From positions 1 through 64,000 of the forward strand of contig NZ_FNDW01000013.1 in the NCBI RefSeq assembly GCF_900099685.1: 64,000 nucleotides of DNA. The letters are read 5' to 3'. Under the pieces are notes generated by a model. It saw nothing but the letters and a program-made list of their open reading frames with translations. It had not been told where the DNA came from and ran no database searches. Of the stretch, positions 32,289 through 40,849 are shown one piece after another. The position numbers and the translations under genes are program-made. How positions within the stretch are numbered: position 1 is the stretch's first letter; every line of letters starts with the position of its first letter. The DNA is from Chryseobacterium taeanense. Lineage in GTDB: Bacteria; Bacteroidota; Bacteroidia; Flavobacteriales; Weeksellaceae.

Positions 32289-33959
32289 CTATCCAAACTT
32301 CTTCTTCCTCAACCAGAAGAACAATCCTCCTAAAAGTCCGATAATGGCTAATGGCAGCAGCAAATTAAACCATTGCCAGTTGTTTTTCTCTTCGGTAATT
32401 CTTTGACGGTCGAGAAGTCTTTCTTCAATGTTTCGGTTTCTCAGCTCCATTAAATTGCTGTCGTCCAAAAGATAGTCTAAGGCATTTCTCAGGAACTGTT
32501 CGTTACCAAATTGTTCGTTGGTCAGCAGATCTACCCCTAAAGGCAAAGCTTCTCCTTTCAACACTTTGTTTCTTCCAACATCTCCGTCGGCGATAACGAT
32601 CATTTTATTTTCAGGGCTTGAGCTTTTGAAATTCGGATACGATTTTCTTTCAATTCTTGAAGCATAGGCAGAATTAAATTTCCCTTCCAAAGCCACAGCG
32701 TAAATTTTCGGAGTACTCGGTTTTTCCATTTGCCCAAGACTGTCAACACTTGAGATTTCCTTTAAATCCACATAATTCGGAACCTGCTTCAACAACGTTC
32801 TTTCACTCGATTCAAAAAGCACATTGGTTTTAATATTCTTTCTGCCACCCAACGTATCGATGGAAGTCGGAAATTCGAATTTCACCGGATTGATATTTTT
32901 GGTAATCGGATTGTTATTTTCAGCAATTCCCAAAGGGAAATATGGCCAAGGAAGACTGGTGTATTGAGGGTTTCCGCTCACTTCTCCGGTAACTAACCTC
33001 AACAAGGCAAATTTCTTCACATCTTTCACCAAAGCCGGATTGATTCTGATTCCGTAATTGAAGAAAAAGTCTGTCATATTGATATCTACAGGGAAAGGCA
33101 TTACTTTCTGAGACCTCATCAGGGTATCCATTTCTGCGTTTACAGCATCAATCATCCATAAGGTTTTCCCGCCGTTCATGATGTATTGGTCAAGAATTAC
33201 TTTTTCTCCGTCAGTGAAGGCTTTTCTTGGTTTTGCAATCACCAAAGCATTCATCTGCTTCAGCATCGGGACATCAGCCAAAGTAAGTTCAGTTTGGTTT
33301 TTAGGAATAATAGGTCCTGCATCATAGCTTTCAGTTGCTAATTGCATGAAGCCTTGGAATTCTCTTGGATTCAATTCATCCTGATTGACCAAGATTCCGA
33401 TTTTCTTTCTTTTGCTTGCGGCAATATTTTTAATGTTTGAAACAAGATTGTATTCTAAATTTTCAATGGATTTCGTAAGTTGCTGATCGGCATCAATCCC
33501 CGTCTGTTGCACCACCAAAGGAATGGAAACTCCTCTTTTATCGTACTTCACCACCGCATAAGGGAAAAGCATAATCTGCGAAACCTTCCCGTCTTTAATA
33601 TCCGGAAGCATGGAAGGCTGCATACCCATCGCCATCAATGTGTCTTTAGACATTTTGGTTTTGATAGGATCAATAAATTTAAAATCGATCTTCGGATTTA
33701 TTTTCCTGAATTCCTCGAGCATGAATTTTGTTTCGCTCTGAAGCTGTTTGAAGCTTGCAGGGAAATCACCTTCCAGATAAACATCGACTGTTAATGGTTT
33801 ATGGACAGATTCCAATACTTTAACCGTATTTTCAGAAAGGGTGTATCTTTTTTCTTTGGTTAAATCTAATCTGATTCCTGAAACGGCAAGAATGATAACC
33901 AAAGGTAATATGATGAAAAGTAAAATTCCTAACGGAGACTTAATGGATATCTTCTTCAT
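32289..33959 (-). CDS. gldG: Gliding-motility ABC transporter auxiliary subunit GldG
   Basis: 556 residues with a membrane helix at each end: N-terminal about 11-30 (LGILLFIILPLVIILAVSG) and C-terminal (LLLPLAIIGLLGGLFFWLRK). The long periplasmic part includes LTKEKRYTLSENTVKVLESV near the start, the GldG/IflA-type ABC-associated opening. It lies 4 bp after gldF. In Flavobacterium, GldF and GldG with the ATPase GldA form an ABC transporter needed for gliding; gldA is not here. Chryseobacterium species usually do not glide, so the role is open. Confidence 0.9.
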   Translation of the reverse strand: MKKISIKSPLGILLFIILPLVIILAVSGIRLDLTKEKRYTLSENTVKVLESVHKPLTVDVYLEGDFPASFKQLQSETKFMLEEFRKINPKIDFKFIDPIKTKMSKDTLMAMGMQPSMLPDIKDGKVSQIMLFPYAVVKYDKRGVSIPLVVQQTGIDADQQLTKSIENLEYNLVSNIKNIAASKRKKIGILVNQDELNPREFQGFMQLATESYDAGPIIPKNQTELTLADVPMLKQMNALVIAKPRKAFTDGEKVILDQYIMNGGKTLWMIDAVNAEMDTLMRSQKVMPFPVDINMTDFFFNYGIRINPALVKDVKKFALLRLVTGEVSGNPQYTSLPWPYFPLGIAENNNPITKNINPVKFEFPTSIDTLGGRKNIKTNVLFESSERTLLKQVPNYVDLKEISSVDSLGQMEKPSTPKIYAVALEGKFNSAYASRIERKSYPNFKSSSPENKMIVIADGDVGRNKVLKGEALPLGVDLLTNEQFGNEQFLRNALDYLLDDSNLMELRNRNIEERLLDRQRITEEKNNWQWFNLLLPLAIIGLLGGLFFWLRKKKFG

Positions 33960-33963
33960 AATT

Positions 33964-34692
33964 CTACTTTTTTTTGTTTATAAAATGATTGGACAAAACT
34001 AATGTAATTCCGATGATTAATGCAAAATAAGCAACATCTTTAAAATCAATAAGTCCTCTTGTAAAACCTAAAAAATGCTGATAAAAACCGATATTCTGCA
34101 AGATGAAGTCTGCACCTCCCAACAGTTTGTAGCTTGCCAGCTGTTCAATCCCGAAATACATGATGAAGCACATGAAAACGCCCAACAGATAAGCCATAAT
34201 CTGATTTTGTGAAAGTGAAGACGCCAGAATTCCCACTCCGGAAAATGCGGCAATTAAAATAATCGCCCCGATATAGCTTCCGAACGTCATTCCTAGGTCA
34301 ATGTTTCCTTCAGGAACGCCTAAAACATATACGGTGTAAAGATAAATCAGTGATGGAATCAAACATAGAATTCCGACAATCCAAACGGAAAAGAATTTTC
34401 CGAATACCAAATCTGAAACTTTCAACGGTTGGGAAAACAGCCAGTTTAAGGTTCCTGTTTGCTGCTCTTCCGCAAATGTTTTCATCGAAAGTGCCGGAAT
34501 AATGAACATTAACAACCACGGAACCAAAACAAAATAACTTTGAAGAGAAGCCATTCCGATCTCAAAAATATTAGAATCGTTTTCGAAAAAAAACAAAAAC
34601 AGTGTCGTAATCAGACTGAATGCTGCGATAATCACCCAAGCGCTCCAGTTTCCGAAGTAGCTCCAAAGTTCTTTTTTTAAAATTGCAATCAT
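33964..34692 (-). CDS. gldF: Gliding-motility ABC transporter permease GldF
   Basis: 242 residues with six hydrophobic helices, starting MIAILKKELWSYFGNWSAWV. The segment MKTFAEEQQTGTLNWLFSQP is the typical cytoplasmic loop of ABC-2-type permeases. The frame continues ten codons upstream (to 34722), but the Met at 34692 begins exactly at the family start. Immediately followed by gldG. Confidence 0.9.
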   Translation of the reverse strand: MIAILKKELWSYFGNWSAWVIIAAFSLITTLFLFFFENDSNIFEIGMASLQSYFVLVPWLLMFIIPALSMKTFAEEQQTGTLNWLFSQPLKVSDLVFGKFFSVWIVGILCLIPSLIYLYTVYVLGVPEGNIDLGMTFGSYIGAIILIAAFSGVGILASSLSQNQIMAYLLGVFMCFIMYFGIEQLASYKLLGGADFILQNIGFYQHFLGFTRGLIDFKDVAYFALIIGITLVLSNHFINKKK

Positions 34693-34758
34693 AGTTTTAA
34701 ATTTGCTGTATGCAGCAGGCAAAAAAGCTTATCGCTTAAAGCCTCTAGCCTAAAGCTC

Positions 34759-35307
34759 TTATTTTTTCTTTTTTTTATTAACTAGTTTCACCGTCATCAT
34801 AATTAAAAATACCAGAACGAAAAATCCTGAGATTAATTGCCACCAATATTCAATAACCTGAAATTTCAGAATCACGGTAAATACGACGAGAAATAAAATG
34901 AAAGTTGCGATTTCGTTCGCCTGTCTTAATTTGATATTGGCCGTTTCGAGGGTATTCCCGTTGAGTTCTTTTAACTTTAGTACCTTTTTCCAGCACCAGA
35001 AATGGTAAATTGCCAGTGCGACAAGAAAGGTGAGTTTTAAATGAAACCAAGGCATTTTCATTAATCCTGTATTGAGAAAAATCAGGGTTAATCCGCAGAT
35101 GGTCATAATAACACCGGCCGGAACCGTAATGATATTCCATAATCTGCGTGCCATGAATATGTACTGCTCTCTTAAAATCTTCTTCTTATCCTCCGAAAAT
35201 TCGTCCGTATCTTTATAATACACAAAAATTCTGACGAGATAAAAAATCCCGGCAAAATAACTTACCATGAAGATAATATGAAGCGCTTTTATTATGGTGT
35301 AAAGCAT
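34759..35307 (-). CDS. hemJ: HemJ-type protoporphyrinogen IX oxidase (CopD/UPF0093 family)
   Basis: 182 residues with about five membrane helices. The start MLYTIIKALHIIFMVSYFAG with FYLVRIFVYY supplies the conserved His10 and Arg26; further on WFHLKL gives His89 and Lys91. These positions are conserved in HemJ, where a bound haem is coordinated and protoporphyrinogen IX is oxidised in haem synthesis. No hem gene is adjacent. The C terminus is Lys-rich. Confidence 0.8.
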   Translation of the reverse strand: MLYTIIKALHIIFMVSYFAGIFYLVRIFVYYKDTDEFSEDKKKILREQYIFMARRLWNIITVPAGVIMTICGLTLIFLNTGLMKMPWFHLKLTFLVALAIYHFWCWKKVLKLKELNGNTLETANIKLRQANEIATFILFLVVFTVILKFQVIEYWWQLISGFFVLVFLIMMTVKLVNKKKKK

Positions 35308-35388
35308 TGAAAAAAAATAATGGCAAATATAACGTTAATCACAAAAATATTTGATAGAAAACAGAAGAAATCTTGCTTTTATTCTGTT

Positions 35389-35856
35389 CTATTCATTATT
35401 TTTCAGAGATATCCGAATTTTTTTTTTTTTAAATGAAATACTATCTGTTTTTTCACCATTAACATATTTTTTAATATAGCCAAGCTTTCCCTCTTCATCA
35501 TAATATTTCCAGTCACCGAAGTAATACCAATGCTGTTCATTTGCAGAAACATCCATTTTAGACTGACCTTTTTCCATTAGTTTACCATCAGCGTAGTATC
35601 TTTTAGTTTTGATTATATTTTTTCTAAACCTACTTTTTTCGTATAGTTTATCATCAAGATAAATTTTCCATATTTTTATTTTCCTTCCCATCTTATATTT
35701 TCCGGATGCCATAAGTTTACCTTTATCCGAAGAATATTCTTCTTCCCATTTTCCGTGTCTCTTGTTGACATTATTTTCTTTTCTGATATACTGATTCATC
35801 TTTGTTTTACAGGAAACAAACACTAAAAGGATCAGTAAATAGGATAATTTTTGCAT
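35389..35856 (-). CDS. Lipoprotein with MORN-like repeats
   Basis: 155 residues. A lipobox LVFVSC places the lipidated Cys at residue 16. The rest has repeating G-K-W/K-x-Y/W-x-x-DGKLxxxG units such as GKLMASGKYKMGRKIKIWKI, YADGKLMEKGQSKMDVSANE and DEEGKLGYIKKYVNGEKTD, the MORN-like toxin_15/WG style common in Bacteroidota surface proteins. Function unknown. Alone on its strand between hemJ and kbl. Confidence 0.7.
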   Translation of the reverse strand: MQKLSYLLILLVFVSCKTKMNQYIRKENNVNKRHGKWEEEYSSDKGKLMASGKYKMGRKIKIWKIYLDDKLYEKSRFRKNIIKTKRYYADGKLMEKGQSKMDVSANEQHWYYFGDWKYYDEEGKLGYIKKYVNGEKTDSISFKKKKIRISLKNNE

Positions 35857-35896
35857 AAAAAAACAGAATTTCCGTAAATATAAGAAATTCCGTTTT
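35857..35896 (-). terminator. Terminator of kbl
   Basis: On the minus strand AACGGAATTT pairs with AAATTCTGTT (G-T pair allowed), followed by a run of seven Ts. Confidence 0.7.
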
Positions 35897-35925
35897 TAAT
35901 TCTACAAATGTAGAGTTGTTTATTT

Positions 35926-37122
35926 TTAAGAAATTACTGCTAATTCTTTTCCTACTTTTTCAAAAGCAGAAATCGCTTTATCCAGATGTTCTCTCGTATG
36001 AGCTGCAGAAAGCTGAACTCTTATTCTCGCCTTTCCTTTCGGAACAACCGGATAGAAGAATCCAATTACGTAAATCCCTTCATCCATCAGTTTTTCAGCC
36101 ATTTTTTGAGCTAAAGGGGCGTCATACAACATCACCGGAACAATGGCAGCATCCCCATCAGGAATATCAAAACCTTTGGCTCTCATTTCAGTTCTGAAAT
36201 ATTCTGCATTTTCCATCACTTTATCGCGAAGAGAAGTGTCTTCAGAGATCATATCCAAAACTTTCAAAGCGGCACCCACGATTCCCGGAGCCAATGAATT
36301 TGAGAATAAATAAGGTCTTGAACGTTGTCTCAGCATGTCGATGATCTCTTTTTTTCCGGAAGTAAATCCTCCTAGAGCCCCCCCTAAAGCTTTACCTAAT
36401 GTAGAAGTAATGATATCTACTCTGCCCATTACCTCATTGGCTTCATGCGTTCCACGCCCTGTTTTCCCGATAAAACCTGTTGCGTGAGAATCGTCAACCA
36501 TCACCAAAGCATCATATTTATCGGCAAGATCACAAACACCTTTAAGGTCAGCAACAATTCCGTCCATTGAGAAAACTCCGTCTGTAACGATAATTTTAAA
36601 ACGGTGATTTTTTTCAGAAGCGGCAATTAACTGTGCTTCCAGATCTTCCATATTATTATTTTTGTAGCGGTATCTTGCTGCTTTACAAAGACGTACTCCA
36701 TCGATAATAGAGGCGTGATTCAATTCATCAGAAATGATCGCATCTTCTTCGGTAAATAATGGTTCAAAGACTCCTCCGTTGGCATCAAAACACGCAGCAT
36801 ATAAGATGGTATCTTCAAGACCCAGAAAGTCAGCAATTTTCTGCTCCAATTGCTTGTGAATATCCTGAGTTCCGCAAATAAAACGAACCGACGACATTCC
36901 ATAGCCGTGAGATTCTATCATGTCCTGAGAGGCTTTCATTACTTCCGGATTGTTGGATAGTCCCAGATAATTGTTGGCACAGAAGTTCAAGAGCTTTTTA
37001 CCATTAGCTTCTATTTCTGCACTTTGCTGAGACGTGATGATTCTTTCTCTTTTGTAAAGTCCGTCATTTTCAATATTCTGAAGTTCGTTCTGTAAGTTTT
37101 CAAGATACTTTTTAGAGATCAT
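35926..37122 (-). CDS. kbl: Glycine C-acetyltransferase (2-amino-3-ketobutyrate CoA ligase)
   Basis: 398 residues. PLP-binding Lys244 in [14 protein letters not shown], with [14 protein letters not shown] and [18 protein letters not shown], all typical of the alpha-oxoamine synthase family and closest to KBL. Converts 2-amino-3-ketobutyrate and CoA to glycine and acetyl-CoA, the second step of threonine breakdown. The companion threonine dehydrogenase gene tdh is not in the window. Glycine so formed could feed the GcvP reaction encoded 17 kb away. Confidence 0.92.
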   Translation of the reverse strand: MISKKYLENLQNELQNIENDGLYKRERIITSQQSAEIEANGKKLLNFCANNYLGLSNNPEVMKASQDMIESHGYGMSSVRFICGTQDIHKQLEQKIADFLGLEDTILYAACFDANGGVFEPLFTEEDAIISDELNHASIIDGVRLCKAARYRYKNNNMEDLEAQLIAASEKNHRFKIIVTDGVFSMDGIVADLKGVCDLADKYDALVMVDDSHATGFIGKTGRGTHEANEVMGRVDIITSTLGKALGGALGGFTSGKKEIIDMLRQRSRPYLFSNSLAPGIVGAALKVLDMISEDTSLRDKVMENAEYFRTEMRAKGFDIPDGDAAIVPVMLYDAPLAQKMAEKLMDEGIYVIGFFYPVVPKGKARIRVQLSAAHTREHLDKAISAFEKVGKELAVIS

Positions 37123-37153
37123 TTCTAATAATTTTTAAGATGTGCTAATTTAA

Positions 37154-37188
37154 TAAAAAAAGCCGTTTCAACATGATGAAACGGCTTT
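37154..37188 (-). terminator. Rho-independent terminator of the M1 peptidase gene
   Basis: AAAGCCGTTTCA/TGAAACGGCTTT 12-bp stem with a 6-nt loop, and Ts on the minus strand, just after the stop at 37210. Confidence 0.85.
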
Positions 37189-37209
37189 CTTATTTGAAAC
37201 GTATTATTT

Positions 37210-39132
37210 CTATTTTTTTAAAAACTTCACATTCTTATCATTAATTTTAAAAATATAGGTTCCGGGAACGAGTTCTGAAATATTAATTGATTTCTCAGGC
37301 TGATAAATTCCTTTTCTTACTAGCTTGCCATCTGTAAAATAAATTTTGAAATCTGTCGGCTTATCTATTCCTTTTATGTTGATTTCATTTTTGGCAGGAT
37401 TAGGATACAAAGCAAATTCCTCCTTAATTATTTCTGTTGTTGCTAACGTGTTATCCTGAGTAACTGTAGAATTTTTTTCGACAATCTGATATTCATAATT
37501 AAATTCCACACTCGCTACCGGGAAAGTTACATTCTGCGTAAAATACTGGTTGTTTGAGGTATTGTTTAAGGCAAAATAAGCAACCTGTCCTCCGGTACCA
37601 TTTACTTTAATTGGAAGAGGCATTTCAAAAAAACTTACGGTTGGGCTGCTTTGGGTTTGAGAAGCTTTAAAAGTCAATGTATTTCCGGTTTGTTTCCATC
37701 GAATATCATAAGTAGGATAGCCTTGTCCGTAGATCCAATCATTGAAAAATTCCGTAAAATCCTGTCCTGTAGACGTTAATAAAGAAGCATTAAAATCCTG
37801 TGTTCTCACATAATTGTATGCCAGAGCCGGCCTTGCATGATATTCTTTAAGTGCCTGATAAAATACGGTATCTCCTAAGATCCATTTTAGCATTCTCAAT
37901 ACATATGCTCCTTTAGCATAAGATAATCTCCCACTGAATATCATTCCGACACTTCCTAAGTTAGCATCTGCCACATAAACACTTCCACCAGGTGAACTTG
38001 TGATATAATCTTTTTGCCCTAAGAGGTAATTTCTAAACTCATTATTTGTCATTAAAAGTTTTTCATTGGCAAGATGTTCCCCGAAAGTAGCAAACCCCTC
38101 ATTCAGCCAGATATCGTTCCAGGCACCACAGGTTACCTTATCACCGAACCATTGATGGGCAAGCTCATGAGCAATAAGACCTCTGCCCCATGATCCTAAA
38201 GAAGACATCGTCTGATGCTCCATTCCGCCACCGGCCTGAAATTCCATATGTCCGTATTTTTCGTTTCGGAAAGGATATGGTCCAAAGTAATTTTCAAAGG
38301 TATTCATTACTGTTTTTGTCCATTCTATGTTGCTCATACTTGTCGTATTAGAAGCTGTTGACGGAAAAACATAATTCACAAAAGGAAAAGGCGGATTTCC
38401 CATTGTATCGTTCAGTTTGACGAAATTAGTAATAGAAAGTGCGATGAGATAGGCTGCTGTAGGATATTGCGTTCTCCAGAAAGTAAGTTTCTGTCCGTTT
38501 CCAAGAGTGGTTTCAGACATCAGTTTTCCATTCGCGGCAACATTGTACTGGGAAGGTGTAGTCACCTTTATATCAAATTCTTCAATTTTATCATTTAAAC
38601 TTTGCTTGGTCGGAAACCAGTCCTGAGCTCCGTAAGGCTCGCTTAGAGTCGACAAAACAGCTGTTCCGCTTTGCGTTCCGTTAAAAAATGCATTGTTTGC
38701 TATGGCCGGCGCACCGGAATAATTGATGGTAAGAGAATCTAAAACATTCGCAGCAATTGATGATGCAAAATCAATTCTTACTTCTTTGGTGCTCAGCTGT
38801 TGAAAATTAAGATTATTTCCGTGATATAAAACCTGTGAAACCGTCATCTGATTATCCAGATCAAAATAAATACTACTCATATTCTGGTTCGGCTTAAAAT
38901 GAGAAGTTACAGAACCGGAAATATTGTAAACTGCAGGATCTATCGTGACATCCATTCTTTGGTACTGCAGATCATAATTCAATGTATTTGGATTGACGTT
39001 TCCTACTGCCATTTTATTGGCAAAAGACTTCATTTCCCTAGCGATCAGACCTTTGTTTTCAACATTGTCACTCTGAGCATAAAATTGCTGAAATGCCAAT
39101 ACACTTAAAAGCAAAAAGTAAATTTTTCTCAT
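37210..39132 (-). CDS. Secreted M1-family aminopeptidase with type IX sorting domain
   Basis: 640 residues: signal peptide (MRKIYFLLLSVLAFQQFYAQ), M1 N-terminal beta domain, then GGGMEH (301-306) and the zinc site HELAHQWFGD (His322, Glu323, His326) with Glu345 in WLNEGFATFGEH. The last ~75 residues (FALYPNPAKNEINIKGIDKP, ending YIFKINDKNVKFLKK) are a T9SS type A sorting domain, so the enzyme is delivered to the cell surface or medium. It removes N-terminal residues from peptides. Own terminator downstream. Confidence 0.93.
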   Translation of the reverse strand: MRKIYFLLLSVLAFQQFYAQSDNVENKGLIAREMKSFANKMAVGNVNPNTLNYDLQYQRMDVTIDPAVYNISGSVTSHFKPNQNMSSIYFDLDNQMTVSQVLYHGNNLNFQQLSTKEVRIDFASSIAANVLDSLTINYSGAPAIANNAFFNGTQSGTAVLSTLSEPYGAQDWFPTKQSLNDKIEEFDIKVTTPSQYNVAANGKLMSETTLGNGQKLTFWRTQYPTAAYLIALSITNFVKLNDTMGNPPFPFVNYVFPSTASNTTSMSNIEWTKTVMNTFENYFGPYPFRNEKYGHMEFQAGGGMEHQTMSSLGSWGRGLIAHELAHQWFGDKVTCGAWNDIWLNEGFATFGEHLANEKLLMTNNEFRNYLLGQKDYITSSPGGSVYVADANLGSVGMIFSGRLSYAKGAYVLRMLKWILGDTVFYQALKEYHARPALAYNYVRTQDFNASLLTSTGQDFTEFFNDWIYGQGYPTYDIRWKQTGNTLTFKASQTQSSPTVSFFEMPLPIKVNGTGGQVAYFALNNTSNNQYFTQNVTFPVASVEFNYEYQIVEKNSTVTQDNTLATTEIIKEEFALYPNPAKNEINIKGIDKPTDFKIYFTDGKLVRKGIYQPEKSINISELVPGTYIFKINDKNVKFLKK

Positions 39133-39159
39133 ACTTTATAAAAATTGTATCAAAGATAT

Positions 39160-39190
39160 AAAAAAACCTTTCAATCATTGATCGAAAGGT
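39160..39190 (-). terminator. Rho-independent terminator of dacB
   Basis: ACCTTTC (39166-39172) with GAAAGGT (39184-39190) and Ts on the minus strand, 28 bp after the stop. Confidence 0.8.
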
Positions 39191-39217
39191 CATTATCTTA
39201 ACTAAATTTTAATAATT

Positions 39218-40690
39218 CTACAAATCTAAAGCCGGTTCTAAAATCTGCTCCATCTTTTTCTTAACCATTGCGACTGATCCTGCATAATTATTGACTAATA
39301 ACGAAAAAACAAGTGTTCGCCCCGTATTGGTTTTCATATATCCTGCCAAGGTTTTTACTTTATTTAAGGTACCTGTTTTTGCAAAAATCTGCCCGTTTCC
39401 GGTTCCTAAAAACATTCTTTTCAACGTTCCTGACTGCCCTCCTACAGGTAGAGAACTTAAATATGTTTTATAATATTTTTCATCCATTAATGATGTTAAA
39501 AATTTAGCCTGAGCAATCGGCGTTACGTTATTGCTTCTGGAAAGCCCGCTTCCGTCAATATAATTTAAACCACTCATATCAAAACCTTCATTCTTAAGGT
39601 GCTCTGTTACGACTTTTCTCCCGGATTCAGTGGTTTGATCGCCCAAACTCTGAAATCCTACGGTTTTTAAAAGTGCTTCCGCCAAACCATTGTCACTATG
39701 CTGATTGGTATAGAAGATAATGTCACTTAAAGTAGGAGATTTATACGCTGAAATGAACTTTCTGGCTTCCGGATTAGCATCAATCATTTTTGTGATCACC
39801 TTTCCTTTAACCGGAATTCCGGTTTTCACCAATGTTGTTCTGAATGTATTGGCAAGATATGCAGGAGCGTCGGGTAATTTTGTGGTTAAAATAGGATCTC
39901 CTTCGTATTTATCGGCATATACCATCTGATTATTGTAAGGAGAAACATAGAAGAATTTCTTTTCTATAGAGAAATTGGCAGATTTTTTAACGATTAGTTT
40001 TTCGTTTGCCGGGTTGATCTCGTGTGTGGTTCCGGCAGGAAGATAGTAATTATTATTTTCCAGCCAAACAACATTTTCCGGAAGCTTTGAAATATTGCCT
40101 TTGAAAAGCGCTGTCTGAATGATAATATCACCATTTACCTTTTTGATTCCCTCACGAGAAAGACCTTCTTTAAAATCTGAAATAATCTCTCTGTACGTCC
40201 ATGCTCCGCCTTTATTTGTTCCCAAAGAAGGATCACCGCTTCCCACGATATAAAGATTTCCGTTCAACGCTCCGTTTTCATCAATACTTCCTGAATATTC
40301 CAGCTGCGTATTCCAACGGTAATTTTCACCCAGCATGTTCATTGCTGTTTCTGTGGTTAATAATTTTGTTGTAGAAGCAGGAACTAAAGGAGTGTTTTCG
40401 TTATACGAAGAGATTACTTTCTTCGTTTTCGGGTCGTACACTACGAATCCCCAGGTTGCGTTTTTCAGCACCGGATCGGTCATCATCGTGTTTACATTAA
40501 TGTCTACAAGTTCTTTGGCCGACAAAACTGTTTTCTCTACCATTGAAGTAATGGGAGAAGGTAAGTTTAAACTGCTAGTCTGATTGTCGTAAGCCTGAGA
40601 ATATAGAACTGTAGAAACGGTAGACTGGGCAAGAAAAAATCCTGAGGCCAGCACCGCAACACCTGAAATATACTTTCTGAAATTTACCAT
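39218..40690 (-). CDS. dacB: D-alanyl-D-alanine carboxypeptidase/endopeptidase (PBP4 type, S13)
   Basis: 490 residues, N-terminal signal segment. The three penicillin-binding motifs are present: Ser106-x-x-Lys109 in PASTTKLLT, SDN in HSDNGLAEALL, and KTG in FAKTGTLNKVKTLAGYM. The large insert between motifs is typical of PBP4/DacB. It trims peptide cross-links of peptidoglycan in the periplasm. Note that a second beta-lactam-related gene (bla) sits at the far end of the window but is unlinked. Confidence 0.93.
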   Translation of the reverse strand: MVNFRKYISGVAVLASGFFLAQSTVSTVLYSQAYDNQTSSLNLPSPITSMVEKTVLSAKELVDINVNTMMTDPVLKNATWGFVVYDPKTKKVISSYNENTPLVPASTTKLLTTETAMNMLGENYRWNTQLEYSGSIDENGALNGNLYIVGSGDPSLGTNKGGAWTYREIISDFKEGLSREGIKKVNGDIIIQTALFKGNISKLPENVVWLENNNYYLPAGTTHEINPANEKLIVKKSANFSIEKKFFYVSPYNNQMVYADKYEGDPILTTKLPDAPAYLANTFRTTLVKTGIPVKGKVITKMIDANPEARKFISAYKSPTLSDIIFYTNQHSDNGLAEALLKTVGFQSLGDQTTESGRKVVTEHLKNEGFDMSGLNYIDGSGLSRSNNVTPIAQAKFLTSLMDEKYYKTYLSSLPVGGQSGTLKRMFLGTGNGQIFAKTGTLNKVKTLAGYMKTNTGRTLVFSLLVNNYAGSVAMVKKKMEQILEPALDL

Positions 40691-40849
40691 CTATTTTTTC
40701 ATTTTGCTATAGTTTGGATCACCTAATAATCAATTTGTTAAATTGAAAATAAAACGCCAAACATATAATCAACGATCAAATGTAGAAAATATTACCAGAA
40801 CTAGATACTTAGACCTCTTATAAAACCCTATAAAATTTGTTAAAAAATG

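Noticed and set aside
34693-34758. AAGC/GCTT-rich stretch between gldF and hemJ as a terminator
   Set aside because: Only 4-bp stems and low-complexity AAGCTT-like repeats; not convincing.
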